Assembly (NCBI RefSeq): GCF_022179525.1
Contig: NZ_BPQX01000016.1
Location: 1-64,000 of the forward strand
From: Methylobacterium persicinum
GTDB lineage: Bacteria > Pseudomonadota > Alphaproteobacteria > Rhizobiales > Beijerinckiaceae
Reading direction: 5' to 3'
DNA: 64,000 nucleotides
In this document: positions 39,949 through 48,083 of the stretch, one piece after another
Position numbering within the stretch: position 1 is the stretch's first letter
How the letters are laid out: each line of letters opens with the position of its first letter
Notes under the pieces: model-generated
The model's input: the letters and a program-made list of their open reading frames with translations, nothing else
The model's database searches: none
What the model was told of the DNA's origin: nothing
Position numbers and translations under genes: made by a program

Positions 39949-40746
39949 ATGTGCGAATTGCTCGGCATGAGCGCCAACGTGCCGACCGACATCCGCTTCT
40001 CCTTCGCCGGCCTCGCCCGGCGTGGCGGCGAGACCGGGCCCCATGCCGACGGGTGGGGGATCAGCTTCTACGAGGGGCGTACCACCCGCAGCTTCCACGA
40101 GCCGGAGCCGAGCTCCCGCTCCCAGCTCGCCCGGCTGCTCCGGGACATGCCGATCAAGAGTTGCATCGTCCTCGGCCATGTCCGCCGGGCGAACCGGGGG
40201 CGCGTCAGCCTGGAGAACACCCATCCGTTCTCCCGGGAACTGTGGGGCCGGCGATGGACGTTCGCCCATAACGGCCAGCTCAAGGGCGTGAAGCGGCTGG
40301 AGCTCGGCGCCTTCACCCCCATCGGCACCACCGACAGCGAATACGCCTTCTGCTGGATGCTCGGCCGGCTTCAGACGCGGTTCCGCACCCTGCCCCGCCC
40401 CGCCACCCTGGACCGGGCGGTGGCCGATCTCTGCGCCGAGTTGCACGGGCTCGGCGTGTTCAACATGCTGATGTCGGACAGCAGGACTCTCTACGCCCAT
40501 TGCGGCAAGCGGCTCTGCTACCTCACCCGCCGCGCCCCCTTCGGCAAGGCGACCCTGATCGACGAGGACTGGACCATCGATTTCGCCCGGGAAACCGGGC
40601 CGAACGATGTGGTCACCGTCGTCGCCACGCAGGCCCTCACGCGGGACGAGCATTGGACCGTCGTCGAACGCGGGGACATGCTGACCCTGCGCGAGGGCGA
40701 GGTCGAGGTGTTGAGAGGGAGCAACGCTTCTGCGGATGCGACCTGA
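39949..40746 (+). CDS. Class II glutamine amidotransferase (YafJ-like)
   Basis: 265 residues. The N-terminal nucleophile Cys2 (MCELLGMSANVP) is in place, followed by GPHADGWGISFY, GHVRRANRGRVSLENTHPF and FAHNGQL, the usual glutaminase landmarks. No synthase domain follows, as in YafJ. Such proteins hydrolyse glutamine or gamma-glutamyl compounds; substrate unknown. Starts 69 bases after the oxidase operon on the same strand. Confidence 0.9.
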   Translation: MCELLGMSANVPTDIRFSFAGLARRGGETGPHADGWGISFYEGRTTRSFHEPEPSSRSQLARLLRDMPIKSCIVLGHVRRANRGRVSLENTHPFSRELWGRRWTFAHNGQLKGVKRLELGAFTPIGTTDSEYAFCWMLGRLQTRFRTLPRPATLDRAVADLCAELHGLGVFNMLMSDSRTLYAHCGKRLCYLTRRAPFGKATLIDEDWTIDFARETGPNDVVTVVATQALTRDEHWTVVERGDMLTLREGEVEVLRGSNASADAT

Positions 40747-40897
40747 GCGAGGGTGCATGCGGCGGCCCGATGCGCTACAACTAAGATAATCAGGTGCGCA
40801 AAGGTCGGACGTTCACACTGTAACCGGCCCTCAACCGCGCCGCTCGACCGCTTCGGACCGGCGGTCGGGTCACGGCAAGCTGACGAGTGCGACGAGC

Positions 40898-41632
40898 ATG
40901 ACCCGCGACGACTCCGCCGTCCTGCACGCGCAGGAGGGTTCTTCGAACGACCGCCCGAACCTCTCTTCCTCCATCCGGACGCATCTCGGCGAGCACCTTC
41001 GCACCGCCTACGACCGCCTGGGCGAAGACCAGATGCCCGTTCGCTTCGCCGAGCTGATCGATAAGCTGGAAGCGGCGCTCCGGGCCCGGGGCGAGGCGAT
41101 CGAGCCGGAATTCCGTGATGGGTTGCTGGCGGCGGTGCCGTCCCTGCGTGCCTTCGCCCTGTCCCTGACCTCGAACCCGGCCCGCTCGGACGACCTTGTG
41201 CAGGACACCCTGCTGAAGGGCTGGCAGCACCGCGCCCGGTTCCAGCCGGGCACGAACCTCAATGCGTGGCTGTTCACGATCCTGCGCAACATCTTCTACT
41301 CGGATCACCGCAAGCGGGTCCGGGAAGTCGAGGATCAGGACGGCTCCTACGCCGCGCGTCTCGCCACCGCCCCCCACCAGGGCGACCGGCTGGACGTCGA
41401 GGATCTCCAGAGCGCCCTGGCGAAGCTTCCGCCGGACCAGCGCGAGGCGCTGGTGCTGGTGGGCGCCGAGGGCGTCTCTTACGAGGAGGCCGCCACGATC
41501 ATGGGGTGCAAGGTCGGCACGGTGAAGAGCCGCGTCAGCCGCGCCCGGGGCCGCCTCGCGGAACTCCTCGGCTATGACGAGGAGGATCTCGGGTCCGACC
41601 GGTTCATCCAGTCCGCGATGCCCGACGCTTAG
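40898..41632 (+). CDS. EcfG-type general-stress sigma factor with a NepR-like N-terminal segment
   Basis: 244 residues. Residues 72-224 are a sigma-70 ECF factor of the EcfG group: region 2 (LRAFALSLTSNPARSDDLVQ and WLFTILRNIFYSDHRKR) and region 4 (LPPDQREALVLVGAEGVSYEEAATIMGCKVGTVKSR; split here only for reading). Residues 24-60 (SIRTHLGEHLRTAYDRLGED, then QMPVRFAELIDKLE) resemble NepR, the anti-sigma factor that normally binds EcfG as a separate protein. The ATG at 40898 begins this frame; an internal ATG at 41033 (Met46) would remove half of the NepR-like part. Upstream ribosome site is weak. No EcfG-type promoter (GGAAC then CGTT) is visible nearby. Confidence 0.83.
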   Translation: MTRDDSAVLHAQEGSSNDRPNLSSSIRTHLGEHLRTAYDRLGEDQMPVRFAELIDKLEAALRARGEAIEPEFRDGLLAAVPSLRAFALSLTSNPARSDDLVQDTLLKGWQHRARFQPGTNLNAWLFTILRNIFYSDHRKRVREVEDQDGSYAARLATAPHQGDRLDVEDLQSALAKLPPDQREALVLVGAEGVSYEEAATIMGCKVGTVKSRVSRARGRLAELLGYDEEDLGSDRFIQSAMPDA

Positions 41633-41818
41633 GCTTGGGAAACCGGGTTTCGCAGGGCTCTACCCTGCACCGGCCAAAGGACTCGTCCTTTGGAAACCAT
41701 GATCGGGCGCCCAGGCCGCGCCTGAAATTTCGATGCATCCGATTCCGGTGATCGGGCGTTACTTGCCCGAGCTTCGCTGCGTCCATGCGGCGGAACGACA
41801 CGGAAACGGAGCATCCGT

Positions 41819-42232
41819 ATGAACGTCAAGATCCTTCTCGCCACCTCGGCCCTCGCCCTCTCGCTGCCCCTCGCCGCCCAGGCGCAGGGCACCATACCGG
41901 GTGCCGAGCGCGGCGCTGCGGCTGGTGCCGATGCGGCCGGCCCGATCGGCGGCATCGTCGGCGGCGCAGTCGGCGCGGCCACCGGCACGGTGGGTGGCAT
42001 CCTCGGCGTCGACATGGCGCCGCGCTTCCGCAGCTATGTCCGCGAGCGCAACGTCCGCTCGTACGACTACGATGGTCGCGTCGCCGTCGGCTCGACCCTC
42101 CCGTCCTCGGGCGTCACCTACTACGACGTGCCCTCCGAGTACCGCGTGCAGCCCGGCTACCGGTACACCGTCGTCAACGACCGCCCGGTGCTGGTCGATC
42201 GCGGCCACCGCATCGTCGAGGTGATCGACTAA
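41819..42232 (+). CDS. DUF1236 secreted protein
   Basis: 137 residues with a signal peptide (cleavage after AQAQ, residue 23), a Gly/Ala-rich segment (about 28-63), then the DUF1236 domain. Landmarks are MAPRFRSYVRERNVRSYDYD, the central VTYYDVPSEYRV, and the end RPVLVDRGHRIVEVID. Widespread in Hyphomicrobiales; function unknown. GGAG lies upstream of the ATG. Single gene with a strong terminator. Confidence 0.85.
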   Translation: MNVKILLATSALALSLPLAAQAQGTIPGAERGAAAGADAAGPIGGIVGGAVGAATGTVGGILGVDMAPRFRSYVRERNVRSYDYDGRVAVGSTLPSSGVTYYDVPSEYRVQPGYRYTVVNDRPVLVDRGHRIVEVID

Positions 42233-42302
42233 GCGTTCGGGGCCTCGCCCAGGGCGTGTTCCGCCGGAACGGTCACCCGGCCGGCGGAACGTGGACGGCC
42301 AG

Positions 42303-42333
42303 GGCCCCGGAGCGCAAGGCTTCGGGGCCTTTT
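42303..42333 (+). terminator. Rho-independent terminator of the DUF1236 gene
   Basis: GGCCCCGGAGC, loop GCAAG, GCTTCGGGGCC (11 pairs, one G-T), then TTTTC. Between the stop and this hairpin a second inverted repeat, GTTCCGCCGG and CCGGCGGAAC, spans 42258-42290. Confidence 0.88.
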
Positions 42334-42362
42334 CTGGTAATGAGACCAGAGGGAACACGACG

Positions 42363-42632
42363 ATGAACGACGACCGGACCGCCGGCGGGCCGGTCCTGCC
42401 CGAGCCGGTGCGGGACCATCTCGGCCAGCAACTGCGAGGGGCCCTTCCGGCGGTTGAGAAGCCTCAGTTCCTCGGTGATGAGCCGCCCGTCCCGGGCGAG
42501 TTCGAGCCGCAACTGCGACGCCTGGAAACGCGCCTCAAGACCCACGAGGAAGGCACCGAGGCAGTCGAGGAAGCCCTCGACCGCATCCTCGACGCGTTCG
42601 GGGTCAAGGCCGACGGGACGAAGGAAGCCTGA
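42363..42632 (+). CDS. Small acidic protein, possible distant NepR relative
   Basis: 89 residues, acidic, helical and soluble. The segment from about 16 to 54 (VRDHLGQQLRGALPAVEKPQ, then PPVPGEFEPQLRRLE) resembles the NepR helix-PVP-F-L-LE pattern, but with an insertion and no conserved Tyr; the C-terminal half is an amphipathic helix (EEGTEAVEEALDRILDAFG). No confident family. Start at the ATG at 42363 just after the upstream terminator. Convergent with mscL, 33 bases apart. Confidence 0.65.
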   Translation: MNDDRTAGGPVLPEPVRDHLGQQLRGALPAVEKPQFLGDEPPVPGEFEPQLRRLETRLKTHEEGTEAVEEALDRILDAFGVKADGTKEA

Positions 42633-42665
42633 GACGAGGCTCCCGATCGTGAGAACGACCGGAGA

Positions 42666-43094
42666 TCAGACCGTCGGCTTGGCCACGAGGATATCGCGGA
42701 TCTCGCCCAGCAGCTTCACGTCGGCCGGTACTTCGGCGACGGGCTCGGGCTTCTTATCCTCGGCGTGCTGGAGCTTGTTCATCGCCCGGATGACGAGGAA
42801 CAGCACGAAGGCGACGATGATGAAGTTCAGGGAGACGGTGAGGAACTGGCCGTAACCCAATACTGCGCCTTGCTTCTTTGCCTCGGCGTAGGAAAGGCCG
42901 GTCTGTACCTTCGAGGACAGGGGCAGGTAGTAGTTCGAGAAATCGAGCCCGCCTGTGACGGCACCGATCGCTGGCATGAACAGGTCCTGCACCGCCGAGG
43001 TGACGATCGCCCCGAAGGCCGCACCGATGATCACGCCCACCGCGAGGTCGACGACGTTGCCCCGCAGGGCAAACTTCTTGAATTCCTCGAGCAT
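42666..43094 (-). CDS. mscL: Large-conductance mechanosensitive channel
   Basis: 142 residues, normal size. It begins [20 protein letters not shown], the conserved N-terminal helix and gate of MscL, and has the second span [18 protein letters not shown] and a charged cytoplasmic tail (KKPEPVAE, then LLGEIRDIL). The homopentameric channel opens under membrane tension and releases solutes. Single gene with its own start. Confidence 0.96.
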   Translation of the reverse strand: MLEEFKKFALRGNVVDLAVGVIIGAAFGAIVTSAVQDLFMPAIGAVTGGLDFSNYYLPLSSKVQTGLSYAEAKKQGAVLGYGQFLTVSLNFIIVAFVLFLVIRAMNKLQHAEDKKPEPVAEVPADVKLLGEIRDILVAKPTV

Positions 43095-43163
43095 CCCGTT
43101 CCCCGCCTCGTTCCAGGAAGAACGTGCCTCATGCGGCGGGCCGGTGGGAGCCCGACGGCGAAG

Positions 43164-44012
43164 CTATCCACCGTCGGTTGCGACGGCGTCCCTGTCCTCA
43201 CCCCTGTCCTCCCCGGAGGCCTGTTCGGCCTTGAGGCGGCGGCGGTACTGGGCCGCCCCCACGGGGATGGTGACGAGATAGGCTCCGCTCACCGCCACCA
43301 GCGCCTCGAACGGGTAGCTGATGAGGATTCCGAAGGCAGCCACGCCCAGCAGGAAGATCGGCAGCACGAGGCCCCTGGGCACGCGCTTGCCCATGGTTTT
43401 GCCGGAGAAGGTCGGCACCGTCGACACCACCATCAGGGCGATGCAGAGGACGTAGGCCAGCACGGCGGGCGCCGCCCAGGCATCGAAGGTGAGGCCGAGG
43501 AAGTGCAGGTAGAGGGGCAGCATCGCCGTCAACGCCCCGGCCGGGGCCGGCATGCCGACGAAGAAATCCTTCTTCCATTCGGGCCGGGATGGGTCGTCGA
43601 GCATCGCGTTGAAGCGGGCGAGCCGCAGGCCCATGGCGATGGCGAAGATCAGGGAAATGATCCAGCCCAGCGACTTCAGGTGGAACAGCACGAAGCCATA
43701 GAGGATCAGGGCCGGGGCGCAGCCGAAATTCACGAAGTCGGCCAGCGAGTCGAGTTCCGCCCCGAAACGGGAGGTGCCCTTTAAAAGGCGCGCCACCCGC
43801 CCGTCGATGCCGTCGAGGACGCCCGCCGCCACGACCGCGATGACGGCGGGCTCGAACTTGCCTTCGAAGGCGAGCCGGATCGCCGTCAGCCCCAGGCACA
43901 GGGCCATCAGGGTGATCATGTTCGGCGCGATCATGCGGAACGGCACCGGCTTGAACCGGCGCGGGCGCGGCTCGTTCGGGTCCGGCGCGAAGGGCGGGAA
44001 GAGATCGTCCAC
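43164..44012 (-). CDS. pssA: CDP-diacylglycerol-serine O-phosphatidyltransferase
   Basis: 282 residues, membrane-bound. The CDP-alcohol phosphotransferase motif is complete: DGIDGRVARLLKG, G and ELDSLAD, with all aspartates, the Gly and the Arg in place. About eight hydrophobic spans follow the pattern of alphaproteobacterial PssA. It makes phosphatidylserine, which Psd (11 bases upstream in transcription order) decarboxylates to phosphatidylethanolamine. Confidence 0.94.
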   Translation of the reverse strand: MDDLFPPFAPDPNEPRPRRFKPVPFRMIAPNMITLMALCLGLTAIRLAFEGKFEPAVIAVVAAGVLDGIDGRVARLLKGTSRFGAELDSLADFVNFGCAPALILYGFVLFHLKSLGWIISLIFAIAMGLRLARFNAMLDDPSRPEWKKDFFVGMPAPAGALTAMLPLYLHFLGLTFDAWAAPAVLAYVLCIALMVVSTVPTFSGKTMGKRVPRGLVLPIFLLGVAAFGILISYPFEALVAVSGAYLVTIPVGAAQYRRRLKAEQASGEDRGEDRDAVATDGG

Positions 44013-44023
44013 GGCTGATCCCC

Positions 44024-44734
44024 TCAGATCCGGCGGAAGCTGCGCTCGGGACCGCCGCTAAGATCGGCCAGCACCGTCTCACCGGCCACCGCCTTCTGGC
44101 CAAGGCCGACGAGGACGCGGGTGCCGGCCGGCAGGTAGACGTCCAGCCGCGACCCGAACCGGATCAGGCCGAACCGGTCCCCGGCGGCCAACGAGTCCCC
44201 CGCCGAGACGAAGCCGACGATCCGCCGGGCGACGAGCCCCGCGATCTGCACCACGCCGATGCGGGTCGGGTTTCCGCGATGGTTCGCCTCGATGACGAGG
44301 CCGTTGCGCTCGTTGTCCTCGCTGGCCTTGTCGAGTTCGGCATTGAGGAACAGGCCGGGCGTGTAGTGGATCTGACCGATTTTCCCGGCGACCGGCATGC
44401 GGTTCACGTGGCAATCGAACACGTTCATGAAAACCGAGACGCGGAGCGTCGGCACCTGGGGCAGGTCCAGCTCCGGCGGGGGCAGGACGGTGGCGATCAG
44501 GTTCACCCGCCCGTCGGCCGGCGAGACCACCAGACCGTCGCCCACCGGCACGACCCGCTCGGGATCACGGAAGAAGTAGCAGACCCACAACGTCAGGATC
44601 AGGAAGATCCAGCCGAAGAACTGGGAAAAGTAGCCGGCGAGCACCGTGAGGACGATGCCGATCAGGATGAAGGGGTACCCCTCCTTGTGGATCGGCACCA
44701 GCGTCCGCCGGATCGTCTCGATGAGGTCGGTCAT
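44024..44734 (-). CDS. psd: Phosphatidylserine decarboxylase proenzyme (short type)
   Basis: 236 residues. Two N-terminal membrane spans (about 20-56, [15 protein letters not shown] and [16 protein letters not shown]), then the decarboxylase domain with [26 protein letters not shown] and the C-terminal [13 protein letters not shown], whose Gly-Ser is the self-cleavage site giving the pyruvoyl group. Forms an operon with pssA; ordering psd then pssA is common in alphaproteobacteria. Confidence 0.95.
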   Translation of the reverse strand: MTDLIETIRRTLVPIHKEGYPFILIGIVLTVLAGYFSQFFGWIFLILTLWVCYFFRDPERVVPVGDGLVVSPADGRVNLIATVLPPPELDLPQVPTLRVSVFMNVFDCHVNRMPVAGKIGQIHYTPGLFLNAELDKASEDNERNGLVIEANHRGNPTRIGVVQIAGLVARRIVGFVSAGDSLAAGDRFGLIRFGSRLDVYLPAGTRVLVGLGQKAVAGETVLADLSGGPERSFRRI

Positions 44735-44794
44735 GCTGTGGGGGCTCGGGGGATCAGATCTCTGCCCGGCGGATGGCAGTCCGTTAGGTCTACG

Positions 44795-45109
44795 TCAACT
44801 TTCGGGATCGGGATCGCGTTGGTCGCCCGGCATCGAAAACGGATCCCGGGCAGCATGCCGCACGGCGATCACGACGACCGCGTCGTCCCTCGGTTCGTAG
44901 AAGATTAGATAAGGGAAAAGCCTCACCAGGATACGGCGCAACGGCGGGGAGCTGGTGCGGGTGCCACAGAGGGGGTGATCGACCAGCCGGTCCAAGGTGG
45001 CCTCGATCCGCCGGCGGACATTCGAGGCCCCTATCGGTGATTTGTCGGCGATGCCGCCGAGGACGGCATCGATCTCGGCCAGAGCGTCGGGTGTGAAGCG
45101 GAGCTTCAC
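44795..45109 (-). CDS. RelE/ParE-type toxin
   Basis: 104 residues from a GTG that overlaps the antitoxin stop (GTGA). The sequence KLRFTPDALAEIDAVLGGIA, then NVRRRIEATLDRLVDHPLCG and IVRLFPYLIFYE-type strands, ends VVVIAVRHAARDP, which is the RelE/ParE fold. Whether it cuts mRNA or poisons gyrase cannot be told; the ParE-like helix and absence of a basic patch slightly favour ParE. Partner at 45106-45336. Confidence 0.85.
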   Translation of the reverse strand: MKLRFTPDALAEIDAVLGGIADKSPIGASNVRRRIEATLDRLVDHPLCGTRTSSPPLRRILVRLFPYLIFYEPRDDAVVVIAVRHAARDPFSMPGDQRDPDPES

Positions 45110-45336
45110 GCGCCATACTTCTCCCAAAGCGCGCGAACCTGCTCGTCCGAGGCGTACTCGCCGCGCGCGGCTTGAGCGCGTGACTTCGCCAGCGACGCCT
45201 CTTCCTCGGCAGTCAGGTGATACACCGGTTCGTCCTCGCCACTGGCAAAGACCAGTAGCATCCGCGCCGCATCGTCCTGCATGGCCTCCGGGAGCGCGCG
45301 GACGCGCGCGATGGCTCGTTCCAGTAGCTCGGTCAT
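45106..45336 (-). CDS. Antitoxin of the RelE/ParE pair
   Basis: 76 residues, acidic: MTELLERAIARVRALPEAMQ then YHLTAEEEASLAKSRAQAAR. The middle part is the toxin-binding helix and the N-terminal helices resemble small dimeric antitoxins. A five-codon longer start exists. Upstream of and overlapping the toxin gene, the normal order for such pairs. Confidence 0.83.
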   Translation of the reverse strand: MTELLERAIARVRALPEAMQDDAARMLLVFASGEDEPVYHLTAEEEASLAKSRAQAARGEYASDEQVRALWEKYGA

Positions 45337-45397
45337 CGCGCCATGATACACCGCCTCGCTTCGGAAAAAAGCGATTCCCCACGGAGTTCAGGGCCCT

Positions 45398-46288
45398 ATG
45401 CGCAGCCACATCGCCTTCCTCGGCCTCGGCGCCATGGGCGCGCCCATCGCCCGGCATCTGGCGACCAAGGGGTCCGAGACCGTCACGGCGTGCGATGCCG
45501 ACCCCGCCCGCCTCGCCGGGCTCGACGGGCCGAGGTTGGTGGCCACCACCGACCGGGGACGGATCGCGGGGGCCGACCTTCTGTTCCTCTGCCTGCCGGA
45601 CGGGGGCGTGGTGGAGAAGGCCCTGTTCGGGCCGGACGGGGCGGCGGCGCGCCTCGCGCCAGGCGCCATCGTGGTCGATCTCAGCACGACTACCCACGCG
45701 GACGCCCTACGCATCGGCCGGGCGCTGGAGGCGGGGGGCCGGCGCTTCCTCGACGCGCCGGTCTCAGGAGCCCCGGCCGGCGCCGAGGCGGGGACGCTCA
45801 CCGTCATGTGCGGCGGCGACGCGGACGCCTTCGAGGCCGTGCGCCCGCTCCTCGACCGGTTCGGCGCCACGGTGCTGCACATGGGGCCGGCGGGGGCGGG
45901 GCAGCTCACCAAGACGGTCAACAACGTGCTCTACGACATCAACATTGCGGCCCTGGCCGAGGTGCTGCCGATGGCCGTGGCGATGGGGCTCGATCCGGCC
46001 CAGTTGGGCCAGGTCGTCACCACCGGCACGAGCCGGAGCTATGCCTCGCAATACTTCGTACCGCGCATCCTCCGGGGAGAGTTCGACCAGGGCTACCCGC
46101 TCGCCAAGGCGTACAAAGACCTCGTGAGCGCCGCCACGGTGGCGGCCGAGCACGGCTTCCCCCTCCCCGTCACGGCGGCGGCGACCGCCACCTACCAGAC
46201 CGCCCTCCGCCAGGGCCATGGTGACCGGGACAAGGGCGCGATGGTCCTGCCCTTCGAGGCGCTGCTGGGGGTCAAGATGCGGGGGTAA
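45398..46288 (+). CDS. NAD(P)-dependent beta-hydroxyacid dehydrogenase (3-hydroxyisobutyrate dehydrogenase family)
   Basis: 296 residues. Rossmann motif FLGLGAMGAPIARHLATKG at 7-25, then the family signature DAPVSGAPAGAEAGTLTVMCGG and the catalytic-lysine motif QLTKTVNNVLYDIN. Family members oxidise 3-hydroxyisobutyrate, tartronate semialdehyde or glyoxylate-type substrates; the exact one is unknown. Single gene followed by a family B repeat. Confidence 0.9.
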   Translation: MRSHIAFLGLGAMGAPIARHLATKGSETVTACDADPARLAGLDGPRLVATTDRGRIAGADLLFLCLPDGGVVEKALFGPDGAAARLAPGAIVVDLSTTTHADALRIGRALEAGGRRFLDAPVSGAPAGAEAGTLTVMCGGDADAFEAVRPLLDRFGATVLHMGPAGAGQLTKTVNNVLYDINIAALAEVLPMAVAMGLDPAQLGQVVTTGTSRSYASQYFVPRILRGEFDQGYPLAKAYKDLVSAATVAAEHGFPLPVTAAATATYQTALRQGHGDRDKGAMVLPFEALLGVKMRG

Positions 46289-46303
46289 GCGCCACGGCCA
46301 CCC

Positions 46304-46396
46304 CGTGATTGCGAGCGCAGCGAAGCAATCCAGGGATCCGCCACGGCTTCAGACCGTCCCGCTGCCCTCGATTGCTTCGCTTTGCTCGCAATGACG
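46304..46396. repeat. Family B palindromic repeat, copy 4
   Basis: From CGTGATTGCGAGCGCAGCGA to CTTTGCTCGCAATGACG, with one base change in each end compared with copy 3. Confidence 0.82.
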
Positions 46397-46411
46397 GGGG
46401 GCGTACTTTCC

Positions 46412-47206
46412 TCAATCCACCGCCGGCGCGTGCAACTCGGCGTCTGTGAAGCGGGCCTGTTCCTCCATGACGAGTTGCCCCAACTCCCGCTTGATCACGT
46501 TGAACTCAGCACTCGCGGGATCGCGTGGGCGGGGCATGGGGACCATGACGTCGCGCTTGATGCGGCCTGGGCGGTAGGTCATCACCAGGATGCGGTCGGC
46601 GAGGTAGATCGCCTCCTCGATGGAGTGCGTGACGAAGACGATGGTCTTCCGGTACTCCGCCCAGATCCGCAGCAATTCGTCCTGAAGGGTTCGCCGGGTC
46701 AGTGCGTCGAGGGCGACGAAGGGTTCGTCCATGAGCATCACGGGCGGATCGAGGGCGAGGATGCGGGCGATGGCCACCCGTTGCCGCATGCCCCCGGAGA
46801 GGTCCTTCGGGTAGCGCTTGAGGAAGTCGGACAGGCCGAGTTTTTCCGTAATCCGCGCCACCGTCGCGTCGGCCTGGGCGCGGGGCACGCCCTTCACGTC
46901 GAGGCCGAAGCGGACATTGTCCTCGACGCTCATCCACGGGAACAGGGCGTATTCCTGGAACACCATGCCCCGGTCGGGCCCCGGGTCCCGCACCGGCTTG
47001 CCGCCGATGGTGATCGTCCCGGAGGTGAGCGGGGTGAAGCCCGCCATGGCGTTCAGCAGGGTGGACTTGCCACAGCCGGACGGGCCGAGGAGGCACAGGA
47101 ACTGCCCTTCCGGCACAGTGGCGGTGATGTCCTGCAGGGCGGGGACGCCAGCGGCTCCGCTGCCGAACACCTTGACGGCGTTCGCGACGACGATCTCTGC
47201 CGACAT
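46412..47206 (-). CDS. ABC importer ATPase, nitrate/sulfonate/taurine type
   Basis: 264 residues. Walker A GPSGCGKST, signature LSGGMRQRVAIARIL and Walker B PVMLMDEPFVALD are intact; FVTHSIEEAIYLADRI is the H-loop region. Style is SsuB/TauB. It is the last gene of a binding protein-permease-ATPase operon. A 63-base gap separates it from the permease. Confidence 0.91.
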   Translation of the reverse strand: MSAEIVVANAVKVFGSGAAGVPALQDITATVPEGQFLCLLGPSGCGKSTLLNAMAGFTPLTSGTITIGGKPVRDPGPDRGMVFQEYALFPWMSVEDNVRFGLDVKGVPRAQADATVARITEKLGLSDFLKRYPKDLSGGMRQRVAIARILALDPPVMLMDEPFVALDALTRRTLQDELLRIWAEYRKTIVFVTHSIEEAIYLADRILVMTYRPGRIKRDVMVPMPRPRDPASAEFNVIKRELGQLVMEEQARFTDAELHAPAVD

Positions 47207-47269
47207 CAGTGTGCTCGCCGCATGATGTGGCCGGACAACCGGCCTCCACTGTTCCGCATCATGCTCGCT

Positions 47270-48079
47270 TCAGCGCTCCAGGCCGCGGTGCCAGCGCAGC
47301 AGGTGGTCGTTCAGCCGGCTCATGGCGCCGTCGATGATCAGGCCGAGGATGCCGATCGTCAGCATCCCGCCGATGATCTTGTCCGACCACATGTATTCCC
47401 GCGCCTCGAGGATCCGGTAGCCGAGCCCGTCCGACACCGCGATCATCTCGGCGACGATCACCACGATGAACGCCGTGCCGATGCCGATCCGCATCCCCGC
47501 CAGCACGAACGGGCTTGCGGCGGGCAGGATCACCCGGCGGAACATCGTCCAGCGCCCGGCTCCGAGGTTGCGGGCGGCGCGGATGTAGATCGAATCGACC
47601 TGCCGCACCCCGGCGATGGTGTTCACCAGCACCGGGAAGAAGGTCCCCAGGGCGATCAGGAACAGGGCCGGCGGGTTACCCAGCCCGAACCAGACGATGG
47701 CCAGAGGAATATAGGCGATGGGCGGGATCGGCCGCAGGACCTGCAGCAACGGGTTGAACAGGCCGTAGAGGCCGTCGCTGGTGCCGAGCATCAGCCCGAC
47801 CGGCACGGCGAGCCCGGCGCCCAGCGCAAACCCCGCGAGCACCCGGCCGAGGCTGGAGACCGCATCGTGCGGCATCTCCCCCGAGAACAGCCAGGAGAGG
47901 TAGCTCTCCTGGGCCGGGTCGTAGGGCAGTGCCGGCTGGAGCCCGGCCCACCACTTCACCGCCACCGCAGAGGGCGGGGGCAGCACCACGGGGGAGACGG
48001 CCCCCGTGCGGCTCAGGATCTCCCAGAGGAGGAGCAGCGCCACCGGGACCAGGGCACCGCGAAGGGACGCGAGCGACAT
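47270..48079 (-). CDS. ABC importer permease, nitrate/sulfonate/taurine type
   Basis: 269 residues with about six helices and the permease EAA-type loop near VDSIYIRAARNLGAGRWTMF. Start at the ATG at 48077-48079, four bases after the binding protein stop. Imports a small anion or organosulfur compound with its neighbours. Confidence 0.9.
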   Translation of the reverse strand: MSLASLRGALVPVALLLLWEILSRTGAVSPVVLPPPSAVAVKWWAGLQPALPYDPAQESYLSWLFSGEMPHDAVSSLGRVLAGFALGAGLAVPVGLMLGTSDGLYGLFNPLLQVLRPIPPIAYIPLAIVWFGLGNPPALFLIALGTFFPVLVNTIAGVRQVDSIYIRAARNLGAGRWTMFRRVILPAASPFVLAGMRIGIGTAFIVVIVAEMIAVSDGLGYRILEAREYMWSDKIIGGMLTIGILGLIIDGAMSRLNDHLLRWHRGLER

Positions 48080-48083
48080 CGGC

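Noticed and set aside
41785-41818. EcfG-type promoter before the DUF1236 gene (GGAAC with a later CGT)
   Set aside because: The spacing to CGTA is 19 bases and the last base is wrong; it also overlaps the ribosome-binding region.
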